From Bacteroides pyogenes DSM 20611 = JCM 6294 (GTDB lineage Bacteria; Bacteroidota; Bacteroidia; Bacteroidales; Bacteroidaceae), in contig NZ_ATZH01000012.1 in the NCBI RefSeq assembly GCF_000428105.1, positions 51,990 to 115,989 of the forward strand: a stretch of DNA of 64,000 nucleotides, given 5' to 3'. The position numbers and the translations under genes are program-made. This document shows, piece after piece, positions 55,817 through 64,000 of the stretch; position 1 is the stretch's first letter, and the number at the start of each line of letters is the position of its first letter. A model generated the notes under the pieces. It was given only the letters and a program-made list of their open reading frames with translations. It searched no databases and was not told where the DNA came from.

Positions 55817-58381
55817 ATGAGAGTAGCATTAATCGTTTTATTCTTGCTGGGTTCTCTTTCTACCCAGACAGTGTACGCAAAAAAGAAAAACAAAAAGACA
55901 ACGCAAGACACGCTTGCCGTAAAAAAGAAGGAGCCGGAAGGCATGGCGGATTACAAAAAGGCCATCAAAGACGCCACCACGGCCAAAGGTTTGTTTACCA
56001 CACATTTGAATAAAGACAACAAGCTCTACTTCGAGCTGGCCGACTCTGTCTTTTCACGCTATTATATCCTTGCCAACCGCATTGCGGAAACGAGCAACAC
56101 GCACGACTTCGTATCGGGACAAATGGCTACCCGTCCGATACTGATCCGGTTTAGCAAGGACAACAATAAAGTATATATGCATCTGGTTCAGAAAGACAAT
56201 ACCGTATCGCCTTCCGACCCGATAGCCGTTTCTTTCAGTCGCAACTTTGCGGACCCTGTTTTGAAAGCTTTCAAGATAGCAGGCAAGAACGGGAACAATG
56301 TGTTGATTGATGTTACTCCTTTCTTTGGCGGAAACGAAACCTCAATCAGCCCCATCAAGCCGGACAGTCCCGTTGCCAAACTGCTGGGCGGACCGAAATC
56401 TTTGAAAGGAAGCTTTGTTGCCGACGCGTCGGGCATCACTGGAGTGAAAACTTTCCCCAAGAATATCGAAATCAAGAGTATGCTTTCTTTCAACCTGACT
56501 CCGCTCAATCAGCCTTATACGGTCATGATGCATCGTTCGCTGTTCGTTTTACCCGACAATCCGATGAAAGTGAGATTGCAGGATAATCGCGTCGGCTTTT
56601 TCAACTCGGGGAAAAAGCACTTTACTTCGGATAAAGATAAAATCGTAGAACGGTCATACATTCATCGCTGGAGGCTTGAGCCCAGAGAAGAAGACAAAGA
56701 GAAATATTTCAACGGTGAGTTGGTAGAACCGGCCAAACCGATCGTGTTTTATGTAGACACGGCTTTTCCGCAGAAATGGAGAGCAACAGTGAAGCAAGGC
56801 ATCGAAGACTGGAACAGCGCTTTTGAAGCGGCGGGGTTCAAGAATGCAATCAAAGCAATGGACTATCCGAAAAACGACCCTTCGTTCGACCCCGACGATA
56901 TGCGATACAGCTGTGTGAAGTATGCCGTAACGGGCATTGCCAATGCAATGGGGCCCAGCCACGTTGATCCGCGCACAGGCGAAATATTAACCGCAGATGT
57001 AATCTGGTATCACAATGTAGTTTCACTGCTTCACAACTGGCGGTTCACACAAACCGCAGCCGTAGACCCGAGAGCCCGAAAAGCCGTGTTCGACGATGAG
57101 CTGATGAGCGAATCGATGCGTTATGTAGCTGCGCACGAAATCGGGCACACGCTGGGATTGATGCACAATATGGGTGCCAGCTATTCGTTTCCTGTCGATT
57201 CGCTCCGCAACCCCTCATTCACTCAGAAGTATGGAACCACGCCAAGTATCATGGACTATGCGCGAAACAACTTCATCGCCCAACCCGGAGACTTCGAGAA
57301 AGGAGTACGACTGACTCCTCCGGTCTTGGGAGTATACGATATCTATGCCATCAATTGGGGGTATCGTTTGATAAAAGGCGCTGCAACGCCGGAAGAGGAA
57401 AAAGCGACGCTGAATGCATGGATCAAAGAAAAACAACACGACAGGATGTATGAGTTCGGCGCTCAACAAGTGTTCGGTACCATCGACCCGACAGCGCAGT
57501 CGGAAGACTTGGGCAACGACCATATCAAAGCCGGGAATTATGCCATCAGCAACCTGAAGATCATCATGAAGAATCTTGAGAAGTGGACTTACCGCGAAGG
57601 GGATACATACAACGATGTAGAAACCATCTATCAGGAAGTGGTCAAACAGTATGCCCGCCACCTTCGCCACGCAATGCCGTATATCGGCGGAGTACGCTTC
57701 CGGGAAATCAGACAGGGAGAAGAGGGCTATGCCAAAAACTATGTCGACAAGCAAGCACAAAAAGCCGCGTTGGTATGGTTGGTCAATCAGGCACGCACCT
57801 ATAACAGCTGGCTGACTCCCCAAGCCTTGATTGCCAAACTGGGGCTGGACAGCAATATCAACAACAAACTGCAACAATCCGTTATCGGTGCCTTGTTCAG
57901 TTCTTCTTCGCTCTTCCGCATTCTTGAAGGCGAAAAGGTTGACCCGACCAAGAATTATACATTGGAACAATACCTGAACGATGCGGTGAACGAGGTATTC
58001 AAACCGACTCTTCAAGGGAAACAGCTGACGGAAGAAGATCTCAACTTACAGTCGGCAGCCATTGCTTTACTGATAAAGAACAGCGGACTAAACGCTTCGG
58101 AGAAAAAGGGAATCAGCATTATGGCAGCCTATCAGGAAGTGTTGGAAGCTGCCGACGAGCCGGCTCTTCCTTGCAGCCATTCGCATGAAGACCATTCGTT
58201 TACCCGTATCAACTTCGGATTGCCGACACTCCCTGCAGAAGTACAAGGCCCGCTTATGACAGGACAGCTGAAAAGAATCAGCCAATTGTACAAACAACGG
58301 AAAGCAACGACTGCACACAAGGCAACCAGAGAATTCTACGATTATCAGATTCTGCAAATAGACAAATTGTTTAAACTATAA
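55817..58381 (+). CDS. Secreted zinc-dependent metalloprotease (DUF5117/DUF5118 type)
   Basis: This 854-residue protein has a signal peptide (VALIVLFLLGSLSTQTVYA) followed by a lysine-rich stretch, DUF5118/DUF5117-type domains and a metzincin-like catalytic domain with HEIGHTLGLMH (first His at residue 440; HExxHxxGxxH), plus the downstream PSIMDYARNNF Met-turn. It should act in the periplasm or at the cell surface. It is the first gene of an operon with susC (15 bp) and susD (23 bp), which suggests it degrades a protein substrate whose peptides are taken up by the SusC/D pair. Confidence 0.93.
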   Translation: MRVALIVLFLLGSLSTQTVYAKKKNKKTTQDTLAVKKKEPEGMADYKKAIKDATTAKGLFTTHLNKDNKLYFELADSVFSRYYILANRIAETSNTHDFVSGQMATRPILIRFSKDNNKVYMHLVQKDNTVSPSDPIAVSFSRNFADPVLKAFKIAGKNGNNVLIDVTPFFGGNETSISPIKPDSPVAKLLGGPKSLKGSFVADASGITGVKTFPKNIEIKSMLSFNLTPLNQPYTVMMHRSLFVLPDNPMKVRLQDNRVGFFNSGKKHFTSDKDKIVERSYIHRWRLEPREEDKEKYFNGELVEPAKPIVFYVDTAFPQKWRATVKQGIEDWNSAFEAAGFKNAIKAMDYPKNDPSFDPDDMRYSCVKYAVTGIANAMGPSHVDPRTGEILTADVIWYHNVVSLLHNWRFTQTAAVDPRARKAVFDDELMSESMRYVAAHEIGHTLGLMHNMGASYSFPVDSLRNPSFTQKYGTTPSIMDYARNNFIAQPGDFEKGVRLTPPVLGVYDIYAINWGYRLIKGAATPEEEKATLNAWIKEKQHDRMYEFGAQQVFGTIDPTAQSEDLGNDHIKAGNYAISNLKIIMKNLEKWTYREGDTYNDVETIYQEVVKQYARHLRHAMPYIGGVRFREIRQGEEGYAKNYVDKQAQKAALVWLVNQARTYNSWLTPQALIAKLGLDSNINNKLQQSVIGALFSSSSLFRILEGEKVDPTKNYTLEQYLNDAVNEVFKPTLQGKQLTEEDLNLQSAAIALLIKNSGLNASEKKGISIMAAYQEVLEAADEPALPCSHSHEDHSFTRINFGLPTLPAEVQGPLMTGQLKRISQLYKQRKATTAHKATREFYDYQILQIDKLFKL

Positions 58382-58396
58382 AATCAGGCTGAAAGA

Positions 58397-61300
58397 ATGA
58401 AAAGAGTGACCTCTCTATTATTATTCTTTGCTTCGTTGCTGCTCTCGGTAGCAGCAACGGCACAAGACTTTTCGGTGAAAGGAAAAGTGACTGACGCAAC
58501 CGGACAGCCGGTTATCGGCGCCAACATAAAGGTGAAAGAAGCTCAGACCGGTGTAATTACGGACATGGATGGCAACTTCATCATATCCGTACCCTCCAAA
58601 CACAAGGAGCTGATCGTATCTTTTATCGGATACAAGTCACAAACGGTCAAAGTCGCTCCCGGAATGGGAATGGTTCAGATTCAACTGAAAGAAGACGCAC
58701 AAAGTCTGGATGAGATTGTAATCATCGGTTATGGAACCCAAAAGAAATCTTCACTAACCAGTTCGGTAGAAACCATTAAAAAGGAAGACTTACTACAGAT
58801 GCCTACCGCCAACTTGGACATAAATGAAGCTTTCAAATCACACAAACGGAAATACTTACTACAGATGCCTACCGCCAACTTGGACGAAGCATTGAGCGGA
58901 CAGGTTGCCGGACTTCAAGTTATGTCTTCAACGGGTGACCCCAGCTCAGCCAAAGAGGCGTCCATGCGCATCCGTGCCGTCAGTGGAGCACAAAATGCTC
59001 CGTTATTGGTCATTGACGGAGTTCCGCGCTTTTCGGAAAACACCTCCGGAGGAGAAGCACGCCTTTCGGATTTAAACCCTGATGACATCGAAAGCATCTC
59101 TATCCTGAAAGATGCCGCAGCCGCAGCAGTGTACGGTGTACGTGCAGCCAACGGTGTCATTCTGGTAAAAACCAAACGAGGCTCCGGCGACTCCAAAATC
59201 AGGGTCAACTACCGCGGACAATTCAACATTCAAAAAGGAACGCAATTCCCTAAATTCTTAAACAGTTATGAGTTTGCAAAACTCTACAACAGAGCCGTAG
59301 AAGGTGTGCCCAACACAGAGCCTTTCACCAATGAAGAGTTGGAGATGATCCGGACACAGTCACACCCGAATGAATTCGCCGATTCGAATATGCTCGACTA
59401 TTTGAAGAAACAAGGACACTCTACCACTCATGCGATCTCCTTATCGGGAGGCAATAACTTCCTGAAATATTATATCTCCGGCGCTTATACCAATACAGTG
59501 GGCCTTTACAGCGGAGTAGGACGCGATCGGTACAACTACTCCATGAAACTGGACGCAACTTTATTGAAAGGACTGGTTCTCTCGGTCGATATGACAGGTA
59601 GCCGCTCCTCCAACAAAAACACCAGCTATACAACCATGGAGTCGGCTTATGGATTCTCTCCGGTTCAACCTTTAATATTGACCAACGGTGAATTGGCAAG
59701 CATCGATAGCAGTAACCCGCTGATTTCTGTCAGAGGGTTGGGCGGCTATGCCAAAAGCCAAACAAAGATGAATACGATTACTGCCAATCTTCAATATGAA
59801 CTTCCATGGGTCAAAGGCCTTTCGGTCTATCTGAAAGGCACAGTCGACGACAATAGCATGATCCAGAAAAACTTCTATAAACCCGTCGCATTATACAAAT
59901 GGGATAAAAAAACGGAAGAAATAAGCGTGGACGATAAAACCATCTATCCAAAAGCGAAAATATCTCTTCAACAAAAAGATCAGTTTGTAGATAATGTTTT
60001 AATAGAAGCCGGGATCAATTACAATCGCACTTTTTCGGGGAAACACGAAGTTTCAGGCACTCTTATCGCCAATTACCAAGATTATTCAAACCGAAACATG
60101 AATGGTACCAACCCCGACATGCCCGGTATCTATCCAGAAGTCTTAGGAACTACCCCCAACGGGCAACTCACAGGAAATGAATATAAAACCCAACGCGCGT
60201 CTCTGATAGGCAGAGCGACTTACGGATACAGAAACCGTTATTTCGTTGAAACAAGTTTCCGTGTCGACGGCTCAGCCAGGTTCCACCCGGATCATCGCTG
60301 GGGCTTCTTTCCTACAATTTCGGCTTCATGGGTATTGTCTAATGAAGCATTCTTTAAGAATTGGAGACAAAACGTACTCTCCAATCTCAAACTCAGGGCT
60401 TCTACCGGAATTTTGGGGCGCGATGGAGATATAAGCGATTATGCGTATCTTATGAATTACATGTATTCTCCACGTGAAGGATACGACATAGGCGGAACAC
60501 TTCGCCCGGGAATAATCATGGCTACGGGCAGCTATCCCAATAAGGAACTTTCATGGGAAAAGAGCCGCGACTACAATATGGCTGTCGACCTGGGTTTTTG
60601 GGACAACCGCTTCGGCTTCACTTTTGAGTATTACCTGCGCTACAGAACCAATATGCTGACTTCCGCCCCCTCCTATCTATATCCTCCCTCTACCGGAGTG
60701 GGTGGAAATGTTCCGTACATGAATTTCGGAAAGGTAAAAGCATGGGGATGGGACATGACGCTCTCGCATCGCAACACAATAGATAAAGTGAAGTATGATG
60801 CTGCACTCACTCTTTCATTGGGAAGAGACAAATATCTGGATTACGGAGACGAATCGGCACAACTCGAAAATCTGCGCAGAGTGGGACATAGTACAGGCGA
60901 TACATGGATGTACGAAGCTATCGGACTATTTCAGACGGAAGAGGAAATAGCAAACTATAAGCTGAAACAAGACGGGAATGACAACAAAAGCATACGCCCC
61001 GGAGATATCAAATACAAAGACCGAAATGACGACGGTAAGCTTGATGATAATGACAAAGTTGCTTTCAAAACGGCTTCTTTTCCCGATATATCGGGAAGCT
61101 TAAGGCTGGGAGTAAGATATAAAGGATTCTTTGTCAATACGCTCTTTCAAGGAGTAGGAGGATATAAGAAATATATCAGCGAATCATATACGTTAGAAAA
61201 TAGCAGCTTGCAACGTTTTCAGGATTATCACCTCACAGAGACTTGGACAGAAGAAAATCGAAACGCAGCTTATCCGCGCATCAAACTTGCCAATAGCAAA

Positions 61301-61546
61301 GACAACAACCGGCTTAAATCTTCGTTCTGGATAAAGAATTGCAACTTTATCCGTTTGAAATCGCTGAATATCGGATATAGTTTTCCCGCTGCTGTGCTGA
61401 GCAAACTAAAAGTTACGTCTTTGAGTGTCGCCCTGCAAGGGGGAAACCTCTTTACATGGTCGAATCTGAAACACATGGATCCGGAATCTATGCGAGGATA
61501 TCCCATCCAGCGCACCTACGGAATCAGTGCTAACATCGGTTTTTAA
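58397..61546 (+). CDS. SusC/RagA-type TonB-dependent outer-membrane transporter
   Basis: This 1049-residue protein has a signal peptide (LLLFFASLLLSVAATAQ), a carboxypeptidase-regulatory-like N-terminal domain (VKGKVTDATGQPVIGANIKVKE), a TonB-box region (LDEIVIIGYGTQKKSSLTSS), a plug domain (VRAANGVILVKTKRG) and a 22-strand barrel ending in RTYGISANIGF. It pairs with the SusD-like lipoprotein downstream. Odd: the plug has an in-frame 22-residue duplication at about residues 131-164, LLQMPTANLD occurring twice, at exactly the conserved plug motif. Whether the transporter still works is not clear from sequence. Confidence 0.95.
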   Translation: MKRVTSLLLFFASLLLSVAATAQDFSVKGKVTDATGQPVIGANIKVKEAQTGVITDMDGNFIISVPSKHKELIVSFIGYKSQTVKVAPGMGMVQIQLKEDAQSLDEIVIIGYGTQKKSSLTSSVETIKKEDLLQMPTANLDINEAFKSHKRKYLLQMPTANLDEALSGQVAGLQVMSSTGDPSSAKEASMRIRAVSGAQNAPLLVIDGVPRFSENTSGGEARLSDLNPDDIESISILKDAAAAAVYGVRAANGVILVKTKRGSGDSKIRVNYRGQFNIQKGTQFPKFLNSYEFAKLYNRAVEGVPNTEPFTNEELEMIRTQSHPNEFADSNMLDYLKKQGHSTTHAISLSGGNNFLKYYISGAYTNTVGLYSGVGRDRYNYSMKLDATLLKGLVLSVDMTGSRSSNKNTSYTTMESAYGFSPVQPLILTNGELASIDSSNPLISVRGLGGYAKSQTKMNTITANLQYELPWVKGLSVYLKGTVDDNSMIQKNFYKPVALYKWDKKTEEISVDDKTIYPKAKISLQQKDQFVDNVLIEAGINYNRTFSGKHEVSGTLIANYQDYSNRNMNGTNPDMPGIYPEVLGTTPNGQLTGNEYKTQRASLIGRATYGYRNRYFVETSFRVDGSARFHPDHRWGFFPTISASWVLSNEAFFKNWRQNVLSNLKLRASTGILGRDGDISDYAYLMNYMYSPREGYDIGGTLRPGIIMATGSYPNKELSWEKSRDYNMAVDLGFWDNRFGFTFEYYLRYRTNMLTSAPSYLYPPSTGVGGNVPYMNFGKVKAWGWDMTLSHRNTIDKVKYDAALTLSLGRDKYLDYGDESAQLENLRRVGHSTGDTWMYEAIGLFQTEEEIANYKLKQDGNDNKSIRPGDIKYKDRNDDGKLDDNDKVAFKTASFPDISGSLRLGVRYKGFFVNTLFQGVGGYKKYISESYTLENSSLQRFQDYHLTETWTEENRNAAYPRIKLANSKDNNRLKSSFWIKNCNFIRLKSLNIGYSFPAAVLSKLKVTSLSVALQGGNLFTWSNLKHMDPESMRGYPIQRTYGISANIGF
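58788..58885. repeat. 66-bp-spaced direct repeat inside susC
   Basis: A 32-bp identical segment beginning ACTTACTACAGATGCC is present at 58788 and 58854, separated by 34 bp of unique sequence (58820-58853). The 66-bp insertion keeps the reading frame and duplicates LLQMPTANLD. Confidence 0.95.
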
Positions 61547-61569
61547 TATTTGTAATTAGAAGAATTATT

Positions 61570-63333
61570 ATGAAAATCAAAAAATACATATTAAATCTCG
61601 CCGCAATCTTTATTTTAGCCGTTGGATTCGGCGGATGCGACGGACTGTTCCGCGACGAACCCATTGACAAGCTATCGTTAGAGACGGTTTGGAGAAGTCC
61701 GCTTCTCTTAGACGAATACACGCTTTCTTGGTACAGAAATATGAACCGTGGATTCGCTGTCTTTATGCCTACGGGATCCTTTTTTGCAGGTGCAGCACGC
61801 CCATATTATCCATGGTTAGGCGACCAAATGAGTGTTGGCAGATTGGACTGGTTTCGTACAGTTTATGGAGACATTCTAAAGGGTGTAGAAAGAACGATAA
61901 CCTTGCGTGCCGGCAATTATTGGAGCAATTGCTATATGCAAATACAAAATATCAACCGGCTTTTGGAGAATCAGCACAAAATAGCCAACGGCACTCAGAA
62001 ACAACGACTTTTGGGCGAAGCACACTTCTTTCGAGGATATTACTATTACCTGCTGCTGCGCCAGTTTGGCGGCGTATTGCTGATAGACCGCACATACGAC
62101 CCGCTGATCGACAACAAGAAGTTCCCCAGAGCGTCTTATGAAGAGATGGTGGAGTTCATCGCCAAAGAAGCCGACCGGGCAGCCGAATTGTTAGCAGAAA
62201 GACATGCTCCGAGCGAGTTGGGACGTGTAACCAAAGGAGCGGCTCTGATGCTAAAAGGAAAAACTTATTTTTGGGCTTCGGGAGTTGCTTTCCAGAAACA
62301 GAAACTCAATTACCTCGGATTCACCACCGACCGGTCGAACGAAATGATGACTCAAGCCGTCAATGCGTATGACGAGGTGATGAAACTCGGATACTCGCTA
62401 AAGCCTGTCGACGGCACTTCTCAAGAGGATATAGTCAAAAGTTATCATGAAATCTTCCTGACGAAAAACAGTCAGGAATCGATACTTGAAGTCCAACATT
62501 CCAATGACGGAAACTTTGACAAGGGCTTTGGGCATAAGTTGGATAGAGAAGCCGCATCGCCTTTCTTCGGAGGAACCACGGCCGCATATACACCGACTCA
62601 AAACCATGTGGACGAATACGGCATGAGAGACGGAGCAGTATACGATCCGAAACAACCGTATCTGAACAGAGACTATCGTTTCTATGCCAATGTGCTGTAC
62701 GACGGAGCTACTTATAACGGACACGTCATGGAGCTTCATTATACGATGGAGAACGGGAAAAAAGAAGCGGGCGCAGACTTGACGAAGTACGGCACCGACC
62801 GCAATGCCGGAGTAACGCAAACAGGCTACTACATGCGCAAATTCCTGAATCCGAAACAGGTGATAGACAACGACCCTACTTACGGAAGCTCGCAGAATTA
62901 TATCATCTGGCGATATGCCGAACTTTTGCTCGACTATGCCGAAATAGACTTCCACCAAGGTCGCACAAAAGCTGCGTTGGATAAGGTTAACGAGATACGT
63001 ACACGCGCTCACATGCACAAATTAGACGCAATTACATTGGAAAACATCTTGAACGAACGGCGTGTGGAGATGGCTTTTGAAGAAACCACTTACTGGGATT
63101 TCTTCAGGCTGGGAAATGCAGTAGAAAAATTGAATGGCTCAAGCAATCCGTTAAAGAAAATGGAAATAGTGAAAGAAGAGGGTAAAGAAACGACTTACAC
63201 CATTTCCAATATGAATGCAAAGCCTGAAAGTACGCGTTCGTTCAGTAGTCACCAGTATTATTATCCGATTCCTGTGGCAGAGGTAAAATACCACGAGATT
63301 CCTCAAAATCCGGAATGGGGCAGCAACCAATAA
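61570..63333 (+). CDS. SusD/RagB-family nutrient-binding lipoprotein
   Basis: This 587-residue lipoprotein has a signal ending in LAVGFGGC (Cys23) and a SusD-type TPR fold: ALMLKGKTYFWASGVAF, NYIIWRYAELLLDYAEIDFHQG and the C-terminal NERRVEMAFEETTYWDFFRLG block are characteristic. SusD proteins cap the SusC barrel and help capture substrate outside the cell. It is the last gene of the metalloprotease-susC-susD operon and is followed by a strong terminator. The pairing with a protease points to peptide rather than glycan substrates. Confidence 0.94.
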   Translation: MKIKKYILNLAAIFILAVGFGGCDGLFRDEPIDKLSLETVWRSPLLLDEYTLSWYRNMNRGFAVFMPTGSFFAGAARPYYPWLGDQMSVGRLDWFRTVYGDILKGVERTITLRAGNYWSNCYMQIQNINRLLENQHKIANGTQKQRLLGEAHFFRGYYYYLLLRQFGGVLLIDRTYDPLIDNKKFPRASYEEMVEFIAKEADRAAELLAERHAPSELGRVTKGAALMLKGKTYFWASGVAFQKQKLNYLGFTTDRSNEMMTQAVNAYDEVMKLGYSLKPVDGTSQEDIVKSYHEIFLTKNSQESILEVQHSNDGNFDKGFGHKLDREAASPFFGGTTAAYTPTQNHVDEYGMRDGAVYDPKQPYLNRDYRFYANVLYDGATYNGHVMELHYTMENGKKEAGADLTKYGTDRNAGVTQTGYYMRKFLNPKQVIDNDPTYGSSQNYIIWRYAELLLDYAEIDFHQGRTKAALDKVNEIRTRAHMHKLDAITLENILNERRVEMAFEETTYWDFFRLGNAVEKLNGSSNPLKKMEIVKEEGKETTYTISNMNAKPESTRSFSSHQYYYPIPVAEVKYHEIPQNPEWGSNQ

Positions 63334-63734
63334 TGATGCCGGACAAAACAAACAGGCTATTCTTTCTTCAACGGCAGAGAGGGTTCGAAGAAAGAAAAAC
63401 ATAAAAGACTGACCTTTCAACGAAAGGGGAACCGGCAAAAGATAATGGAACAGTTCCGTTTCATATATGATATTACGCTAATTCCTAAAAAAGAAGGTGT
63501 CCGTTATAATAGGACGCCTTCTTTTTTAGGAGTTAAAAAGTTTTATAAATATACAGACCGGATAATAGAATAAAGTTTCCGGATGTTGAGAGCAACCAGT
63601 TCGTTTTCTATCCTATATAACTACTGTAAACAAAGGACAGAAAAGACACCTTTCTGCATCGCCATAACTCCAAAAGGAATCCCCCCCTTTTACCTGGAAT
63701 CGTATTTGCCTAAAAATATTTCCATCCTTCTAAA
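63334..63734. other. Region between susD and the IS element
   Basis: Apart from the terminator at 63484-63530 and a small CCTTTCAACGAAAGG hairpin near 63415, I see nothing recognisable. Confidence 0.6.
63484..63530 (+). terminator. Terminator downstream of susD
   Basis: CCTAAAAAAGAAGG pairs with CCTTCTTTTTTAGG, extended inward by GTCC/GGAC with a G-U pair. The long A/T stem also supplies a T run. It lies 150 bp after the susD stop. Confidence 0.85.
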
Positions 63735-63773
63735 GTAAGCCTCCGGTAAAGTACGTATTGCAAAATACAAAAA

Positions 63774-63827
63774 ATTAGTCCCGACTGGGCACGATTCGTT
63801 CAGATTCGCCTCCGAGTCGGGACTAAT
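63774..63827 (-). terminator. Hairpin inside the IS end, after the transposase
   Basis: ATTAGTCCCGACT (63774-63786) and AGTCGGGACTAAT (63815-63827) form a perfect 13-bp stem downstream of the transposase stop codon; on the minus strand a TTTTT run follows. Confidence 0.7.
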
Positions 63828-63860
63828 AGCATCAAATTATATCAATTCGGAACAGATTTG

Positions 63861-64000
63861 TTATGATTTCACCCAGTTCCGTGGAAGAAGTTCTGTCATA
63901 TCCTTTTTATCCCTTTCATAATACGGTATTTTCCTCAGTACGTCCTCCATCCACACTCTAGGGTCAACTCCGGCAGACTTGCAGGTCCCGATAAGGGAAT
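63861..64000 (-). CDS. IS66-family transposase, C-terminal fragment (cut by window edge)
   Basis: The last 45 codons on the minus strand, ending at the TAA at 63861-63863, contain SLIGTCKSAGVDPRVWMEDV, LRKIPYYERDKKDMTEL and LLPRNW, the typical C-terminal tail of IS66 (TnpC) transposases. The catalytic DDE residues lie beyond the window edge, so completeness cannot be judged. Confidence 0.85.
   Translation of the reverse strand, partial: SLIGTCKSAGVDPRVWMEDVLRKIPYYERDKKDMTELLPRNWVKS

Larger units (their letters stand above)
63735..64000 (-). mobile_element. IS66-family insertion sequence, partial (one end; cut by window edge)
   Basis: GTAAGCCTCCGGTAAAGTAC at 63735 looks like an IS66-type terminal inverted repeat (the family ends in GTAAGC). 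The 8 bp before it (63727-63734, CTTCTAAA) would be the target duplication; the other copy lies outside the window. Inside are a hairpin and the end of the transposase gene. Confidence 0.75.

Overview
The window is a stretch of a Bacteroidales chromosome, most likely genus Bacteroides or a close relative. The evidence is the Bacteroidetes promoter signature (TTTG about 19 bp upstream of TAnnTTTG, with -7 boxes such as TACCTTTG and TATCTTTG), a SusC/SusD pair, the GlsA/GlsB glycine-lipid acyltransferases, a Bacteroidetes-type mur/fts cluster and many genes of Bacteroides-restricted families. I identified no species.

Layout. 1-1992: 3' end of a dGTPase gene, then glsB and glsA on the minus strand. 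2795-19202: one long division and cell-wall (dcw) cluster on the plus strand, mraZ-rsmH-ftsL-ftsI-murE-mraY-murD-ftsW-murG-murC-ftsQ-ftsA-ftsZ, ending with a GatB/YqeY-domain gene and a strong terminator; three MraZ-type boxes at exact 10-bp spacing precede mraZ, and murF and ddl are absent. 19644-23605: recO (minus), tRNA-Glu, rpsT, gyrB. 23840-30129 (minus): a DUF3109 gene, a decayed secreted-protein gene, gpmI, rnhB and the membrane pyrophosphatase hppA. 31064-42101 (minus): rimP-nusA-infB, a terminator, then cvpA-sufB-(outer-membrane protein)-sufC-sufD-sufS for Fe-S cluster assembly. 42275-46376: a membrane-anchored hypothetical protein, a YgjP-like metalloprotease, a secreted S28/S37-type peptidase, a META-domain lipoprotein and a head-GIN-domain protein. 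46596-49968 (minus): acyl-CoA ligase with an XRE-cupin regulator, queH, rpsO. 50124-51923: typA. 52152-55136: a decayed polysaccharide deacetylase gene, a DUF4878 lipoprotein, a YiiX-like hydrolase and a membrane-embedded AraC-type regulator. 55817-63333: a zinc metalloprotease-SusC-SusD operon, probably for protein or peptide uptake. 63735-64000: the end of an IS66-family element cut by the window edge.

Most of the window is ordinary core genome. The unusual signal is in the spaces between genes and in decayed genes. Short tandem arrays with a period of 22 bp recur at about 2.4, 19.4, 30.6 and 52.1 kb (weakly at 45.4 kb); most have unrelated sequences. A second class of direct repeats has a period of 63-67 bp, about three times 22, at about 20.5, 20.7, 24.7, 25.1, 27.1, 30.3, 46.5 and 58.8 kb. 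Several of these include the end of a gene (rnhB, the acyl-CoA ligase) or fall inside one (the SusC plug domain, a pseudogene). Some have a repeat-spacer layout (25-36 bp repeat, 30-40 bp unique) resembling CRISPR units, although no cas gene is present here. I regard this periodic duplication pattern as the most interesting undescribed feature of the window. The pattern is read directly from the sequence; its mechanism is inference.
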